Source of the DNA: Carnobacterium divergens
GTDB taxonomy: Bacteria; Bacillota; Bacilli; Lactobacillales; Carnobacteriaceae
Assembly: GCF_900258435.1 (NCBI RefSeq)
Contig: NZ_LT992558.1
Span: forward strand, 216,269-252,620
Direction: 5' to 3'
Length of the DNA stretch: 36,352 bases
The position numbers and the translations under genes were made by a program. The notes under the pieces were generated by a model. The model was not told where the DNA came from. It searched no databases and worked only from the letters and a program-made list of their open reading frames with translations. Below are positions 32,732 to 36,352 of the stretch, in pieces (the stretch's first letter is position 1; each line of letters starts with the position of its first letter).

Positions 32732-34204
32732 TTATGTCAAACGATGAATTTTTTCAATAACTTGCTTCATTTCTGTAAAACTTGGAACTTTAGACACCCA
32801 AATACAGGAAAGATCATTTGGAAAGTCTAAATTCTGATTTGTTATCACTAAATCCGGCTGTAATAAAATAATTTCATCAATAGCAGAAGGTTTGTCACAA
32901 TAATCGACTAATTCAATAGAACGATTAAGATTAATTTCTAAGTTTTCTCGAACAAACTGAAGCCAAATAGGGTAACTATTCAAAGCTAAAACAACCAATC
33001 TCTTATCTCGTTGATGTTGTGATTGACAAGCAATCATTAGCAATGTCAATTCAATCATCACGTCACTGTAATAAGGAATCTCCCCTAATAGTTCCTTTGG
33101 AAGCAGAAAACTGTCTTTTTTTATTACCTCTACCCATTCCCGATAGCTTACTGCAATCTCTTCACTGATTCCTTCTTCCGTTTTTTGCAACAACTTCGAT
33201 ACTTTTCCTAAGACTACTTTTGTATTTAATAATAGATAACAATGTTCCCCATACACTTTTTCAATCCCATTCAAACCTAATTTTTGACACACTGAAGTGG
33301 CAAATTCCATACAGCTCTCGAGCATTTCAATGGTTCCGTTATTAAAAAAGGAATAATGGTAATCCACCACGACTTCAGAAGATAGTGAGGCTTCCAGCAG
33401 AATGACAAATAAGAAATTTTGCTCCTCTTTACTTAAGTGAACGTTATTTTCTGATTCTAGACGAATAATCAGTTTCTTCAATGGTTCTTCGTGCTTTACT
33501 AATGCCTCTTCATAAAATAACGATAAATACAAATTTGATTGAACATCAATTTCAAGCTTACTATCCAATCTTCTAGCAATAATATAGCTCCAGGACAATG
33601 CTAGATCAATTTGAAATCGCTGCTCTTCAAGAATCGATTCAAAAAATTCTTGAAATAATTTAAAATTTTTATTAGTTTCATCTCTTAATGACATTATTTC
33701 CGAAGAGCTAAACAATAAACGACTATAAAAATAACGAATATTAATTTCATTTCCTTCAATAATTAATTGCGAAGGATGAATAGCTAAATCAAACTCTGTT
33801 AAAATCGTATTTAATTTTTTAAAATATTTTTTTGTTGTATCCTCGCCAATATGTAAAATTTCAGCCCATTCGTTAATTGAACACTTTTTATTCACTAGTA
33901 ACCCTTTAAGAATTTCTACCATAGGAGATTGATTCAACACTTTTTCATATAACATAGACATTGGCTCATATGGGCATTTTTTTAAATATATCCCTCTTTT
34001 TCGAGTCGTTTCAATTTCCCAACCAAACGGAAGTAGACCTCTTATTTTTTCTATATCATTTAAAACAGTACGTTTAGAACACTCTAATTCTATTGCAATT
34101 CCGCCGTAGGTTAAGCCAACTTTACCTGATTCTAGTAACTGAAGAATGGTTAATTGACGCCTAATATCTTTTTCAATAATTAACTTTTCAATCGTTTTAT
34201 TCAT
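32732..34204 (-). CDS. Mga-like transcriptional regulator
   Basis: 490 aa, size of Mga/AtxA-type regulators. N-terminal HTH (about 15-75: LLESGKVGLTYGGIAIELECSKRTVLNDIEKIRGLL), a second winged-helix Mga domain (about 90-160: INEWAEILHIGEDTTKKYFKKLNTIL), a helical PRD-like middle (about 170-390) and an EIIB-like C-terminal domain (about 400-490: RLVVLALNSYPIWLQFVRENL). No Cys is evident at the expected EIIB phosphorylation site. GAGGGGA precedes the ATG. It is divergent from the LPMO gene with a shared 226-bp spacer, so control of the LPMO is plausible. No membrane segment. Confidence 0.8.
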   Translation of the reverse strand: MNKTIEKLIIEKDIRRQLTILQLLESGKVGLTYGGIAIELECSKRTVLNDIEKIRGLLPFGWEIETTRKRGIYLKKCPYEPMSMLYEKVLNQSPMVEILKGLLVNKKCSINEWAEILHIGEDTTKKYFKKLNTILTEFDLAIHPSQLIIEGNEINIRYFYSRLLFSSSEIMSLRDETNKNFKLFQEFFESILEEQRFQIDLALSWSYIIARRLDSKLEIDVQSNLYLSLFYEEALVKHEEPLKKLIIRLESENNVHLSKEEQNFLFVILLEASLSSEVVVDYHYSFFNNGTIEMLESCMEFATSVCQKLGLNGIEKVYGEHCYLLLNTKVVLGKVSKLLQKTEEGISEEIAVSYREWVEVIKKDSFLLPKELLGEIPYYSDVMIELTLLMIACQSQHQRDKRLVVLALNSYPIWLQFVRENLEINLNRSIELVDYCDKPSAIDEIILLQPDLVITNQNLDFPNDLSCIWVSKVPSFTEMKQVIEKIHRLT

Positions 34205-34250
34205 TTATAAATCCCCTCAAAATAACAAAACTATATTGCGATAGGTTTTT

Positions 34251-34256
34251 ATTATA
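34251..34256 (-). promoter_or_regulatory. Likely -10 box of the Mga-like gene
   Basis: Minus strand TATAAT about 46 nt before the start; upstream is a T-rich tract instead of a clear -35. The spacer 34205-34430 is very AT-rich and shows no strong palindrome. Confidence 0.4.
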
Positions 34257-34366
34257 CTTTATTTACATTAAAAAAAAAGTAGAATTTAAAAAATAAAATT
34301 ATTTCAATCGTTATTTTTTCATCTTACATTGCAAAAATTCCTTTTTAACTCATTCTGTAATTCCTA

Positions 34367-34372
34367 TATACT
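34367..34372 (+). promoter_or_regulatory. Likely -10 box of the LPMO gene
   Basis: TATACT, 58 nt before the LPMO start. The hexamer 17 nt upstream is TTTAAC, only 3 of 6, which suits a promoter needing an activator such as the divergent Mga-like protein. Confidence 0.45.
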
Positions 34373-34430
34373 AAAGTTAACTTAAAAAAATATTTTTAAG
34401 AATCCAGTACAAAAAGGGAGAATACTAAAA

Positions 34431-35891
34431 ATGAAATTAATGAAACCATTTATGTTAGCGGCAACAATCGGGGTAGGTTTGGTTGCATTTAACCAACAAA
34501 GTTTTGCACATGGCTACATTTTACAACCTGAAAGTCGAGCCTACAAAGGAACAGCAGCAGGTGGAAATTTAAATAAAAAAGTAGGTCGAGCTCAATGGGA
34601 ACCCCAAAGTATAGAATCTTTTAAAGGTTTTCCAAATGCATCTAATAGTCCACAAGATGGAAAAATTGCCAGCGCTGGAGTAAGTGGCTTCGAACCAATG
34701 GATGTTCAAAATATGAATTGGCATAAAACTGACATTCAAACAGGTAAATTAGACATCACTTGGAATTTGACAGCTCCACACAGCACTCATAGTTGGAACT
34801 ACTTTATCACAAAACAAGGATGGAATCCAAATGAGCCATTAAAACGTGAAAATTTAGAAAAAATTTCAACAAAAGAAGATTTTGGTTTAATTCCTGAGAA
34901 AATCGTTACACAACAAATAACCATTCCAGCAAATCGTACAGGGTATCATGTAATTGTTGGAACGTGGGATATTTCAGATACTCTTAATGCTTTTTATCAA
35001 GTAATTGATGTGAATATTAATAACGGTCCCGTTGAAGAAGACAAAGAAGCACCTACCATCCCTACTGAATTAAAAACAACCCATACTGCCTTCAATCAAG
35101 TGAATCTTTCTTGGAAAGCATCAACTGATAACATTGGCGTATCAAACTATGAAGTTTTGCGAGATGGAAAAGTCATTGGATCAACAAAAGGAACTACTTT
35201 TGAAGATAAAAACGTAACTGAAAAAACAACCTATCGTTATGAAATTCGCGCACTTGACGCAGCTGGAAATGTTTCAAAAAATAGCACTATCTTAACTGTA
35301 GCAACACCAGAAAAACCAAAAGAAGACAACGAAAAACCATCAAGCCCTGAAGGATTGATGGCACATATGACAACAGCAACTTCAACTATGTTACATTGGA
35401 ATGCATCGACAGATAACGTAGCAGTAGCTGGATATGAAATCTATCGTGATGGAAAATCAATAAAAGTAACAACGGATTTAATGTATACTGATAAAGAACT
35501 TAAAGAAAATACCACTTATAGCTATAACATTGTTGCCTTCGATGCTGCGGGTAACCGTTCCGCTAATAGCAAAACCATCTTAGTCACAACAAAAGAACAA
35601 GAAAAACCTGATCCTTCTACTACTTGGAATCCGAATACTGTTTATTTGTATAATGAAACAGTGACATATAACGGATTAGAGTACAAAGCAAGATGGTGGA
35701 CACAAGATGAGCAACCAGACATTTCAGAGGTTTGGGAATTAATTACTCCAAATGCTTCAGTTAATTGGAATTCAAGTAAAGCATACACGAGTGGTGATAA
35801 AGTAACTTACCAAGGGAAACACTATATTGCCAAATGGTGGAGTCAAACCACTCCTCCTAACAAAACTGACTCATGGATGTTAGAAAAGTAA
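34431..35891 (+). CDS. Secreted AA10 lytic polysaccharide monooxygenase with FnIII and CBM5/12 modules
   Basis: 486 aa. Signal peptide cut before His27 (SFA-HGYILQPESRAY), leaving the N-terminal copper-ligand His that AA10 enzymes need; second histidine-brace residue His117 in TAPHSTHSWNYFIT; axial Phe about 188 in NAFYQVIDV. Catalytic domain 27 to about 197, FnIII about 207-292 and 303-388, then two chitin-binding CBM5/12 modules (about 398-439 and 444-485, each with a WW-aromatic face: YKARWWTQ and YIAKWWSQ). Acts outside the cell in oxidative cleavage of crystalline chitin or GlcNAc-containing material. GGGAG 10 nt before the ATG. No chitinase gene in the window. Confidence 0.95.
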   Translation: MKLMKPFMLAATIGVGLVAFNQQSFAHGYILQPESRAYKGTAAGGNLNKKVGRAQWEPQSIESFKGFPNASNSPQDGKIASAGVSGFEPMDVQNMNWHKTDIQTGKLDITWNLTAPHSTHSWNYFITKQGWNPNEPLKRENLEKISTKEDFGLIPEKIVTQQITIPANRTGYHVIVGTWDISDTLNAFYQVIDVNINNGPVEEDKEAPTIPTELKTTHTAFNQVNLSWKASTDNIGVSNYEVLRDGKVIGSTKGTTFEDKNVTEKTTYRYEIRALDAAGNVSKNSTILTVATPEKPKEDNEKPSSPEGLMAHMTTATSTMLHWNASTDNVAVAGYEIYRDGKSIKVTTDLMYTDKELKENTTYSYNIVAFDAAGNRSANSKTILVTTKEQEKPDPSTTWNPNTVYLYNETVTYNGLEYKARWWTQDEQPDISEVWELITPNASVNWNSSKAYTSGDKVTYQGKHYIAKWWSQTTPPNKTDSWMLEK

Positions 35892-35907
35892 TCACTCGAA
35901 GTAAATA

Positions 35908-35960
35908 AAAACACCTCCGCTAAATTCATTTTTCATGAATGAATTTAACGGGGGTGTTTT
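35908..35960 (+). terminator. Rho-independent terminator of the LPMO gene
   Basis: Long stem of two parts (AAAACACCTCCG/CGGGGGTGTTTT and TAAATTCATT/AATGAATTTA, one mismatch between) with a 7-nt loop and T-rich end, 17 nt after the stop. Symmetric A and T runs let it also work for transcription from the rRNA side. Confidence 0.88.
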
Positions 35961-36237
35961 ATTTAACTATTAACGAAGCAATTAGACAGACTAACATACA
36001 CACTATAAAAAAAATTTAAAGAACACGACTAAAATCGAATCTCTTTACTTCGATAAATAATCGAAATTAAAAAACCGCGTAAGCATCTTTATGATTGTCT
36101 CAGAACAACTGGATATTCCTTAGATAATAGGAGCTACCTTCCTCTCTAATCTCTGTAAGAAGGCACTATATGGATGGATATACTTCATATTTATAGCGCT
36201 ATCAAATCCGATCAAGCAACAATTTCTAGCACAAAAA
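35961..36237. other. Intergenic stretch without recognisable feature
   Basis: 277 nt between the LPMO terminator and the rRNA terminator. It has no long open frame, no clear promoter and no tRNA. A small dyad TTCGATAAATAATCGAA lies near 36047-36063. It may be decayed sequence; I cannot identify a parent. Confidence 0.5.
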
Positions 36238-36263
36238 AAGCACCTAGTAAAAATTAGATGCTT
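36233..36263 (-). terminator. rRNA operon terminator
   Basis: Minus strand 9-bp stem AAGCATCTA/TAGGTGCTT (one G-U), 8-nt loop, then T-run; 10 nt after the 5S rRNA 3' end. Confidence 0.88.
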
Positions 36264-36272
36264 AAATCAGTT

Positions 36273-36352
36273 GCGTGGCAACGTCCTACCCTCACAAGGG
36301 GAAACCCCTAACTACTATCGGCGCTGAGAAGCTTAACTTCTGTGTTCGGCAT
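36273..36352 (-). rRNA. rrf: 5S rRNA, 3' portion, cut by window edge
   Basis: The minus strand contains the conserved 5S core ATGCCGAACACAGAAGTTAAG, then CGCCGATAGTAGTTAGGGG and the 3' end GCCACGC. About 80 of 115-120 nt are present; the 5' end is beyond the right edge. The 3' end is accurate to about 2 nt. 5S usually comes last, so 23S and 16S should lie further right. Confidence 0.95.

Noticed and set aside
36074-36079. ACCGCG as part of a T-box antiterminator
   Set aside because: The preceding GGGTGG, the Stem I elements and a following terminator and gene are all missing.

Overview
The window is low-GC Firmicutes DNA and looks chromosomal. Gene content (lipoproteins with LxxC lipoboxes, an Mga-like regulator, AGGAGG ribosome binding sites, a TPP riboswitch of lactic-acid-bacterial style, a listerial-type beta-1,2-glucan locus, a chitin-active AA10 protein) points to Lactobacillales. 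Carnobacterium, or a relative such as Enterococcus or Vagococcus, is my best guess; this is inference only. Almost every gene is on the minus strand, as is the 5S rRNA at the right edge, so the replication fork probably runs from right to left.

Left part (1-9345): a Gram-positive Tad/Flp-type pilus or secretion operon reading leftwards: tadZ-like ATPase, tadA/cpaF ATPase, tadB, tadC, a 63-aa Flp-like pilin, a TadE-like pseudopilin, a 788-aa membrane-anchored coiled-coil protein of the TadG/DUF5702 kind, and a lipoprotein cut by the window edge. Its leader holds a terminator-like hairpin. A separate lipoprotein gene with a lysine/serine/glutamate-rich linker lies just upstream. No prepilin peptidase is encoded here.

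9440-21480: a beta-1,2-glucooligosaccharide (sophorooligosaccharide) utilisation locus in two transcription units. Unit one is a GH3 beta-glucosidase plus a GH94-type 1,2-beta-oligoglucan phosphorylase. Unit two is two ABC permeases, a solute-binding lipoprotein, a YesL-like protein, a LacI regulator and a CE7 acetylesterase. Both units have a TTGCAA-N17 promoter followed by a nearly identical CGAAACGTTTCG-centred operator. A third related palindrome lies 195 bp upstream of the second unit's operator. No ABC ATPase is encoded, so a shared one must be used.

21505-23980: a PadR regulator divergent from an MFS transporter plus universal stress protein. Both promoters sit in one palindrome with 17-bp arms, placing mirror-image TTGACA boxes in the operator. 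23984-27360: a TPP-riboswitch-controlled thiamine-precursor ABC transporter operon (permease, NMT1-like binding protein, ATPase) with a TatD-family hydrolase as last gene. 27532-28608: two tandem paralogous XRE regulators, each with the same unusual promoter core. 28670-30240: a stand-alone GH1 6-phospho-beta-glucosidase with a perfect palindrome inside its promoter. 30256-32698: two cell-wall genes, a secreted GH25 muramidase and an anchored L,D-transpeptidase. 32732-35960: an Mga-like regulator divergent from a secreted AA10 LPMO carrying two FnIII and two CBM5/12 modules. 36238-36352: terminator and 3' part of a 5S rRNA gene, the distal end of an rRNA operon.
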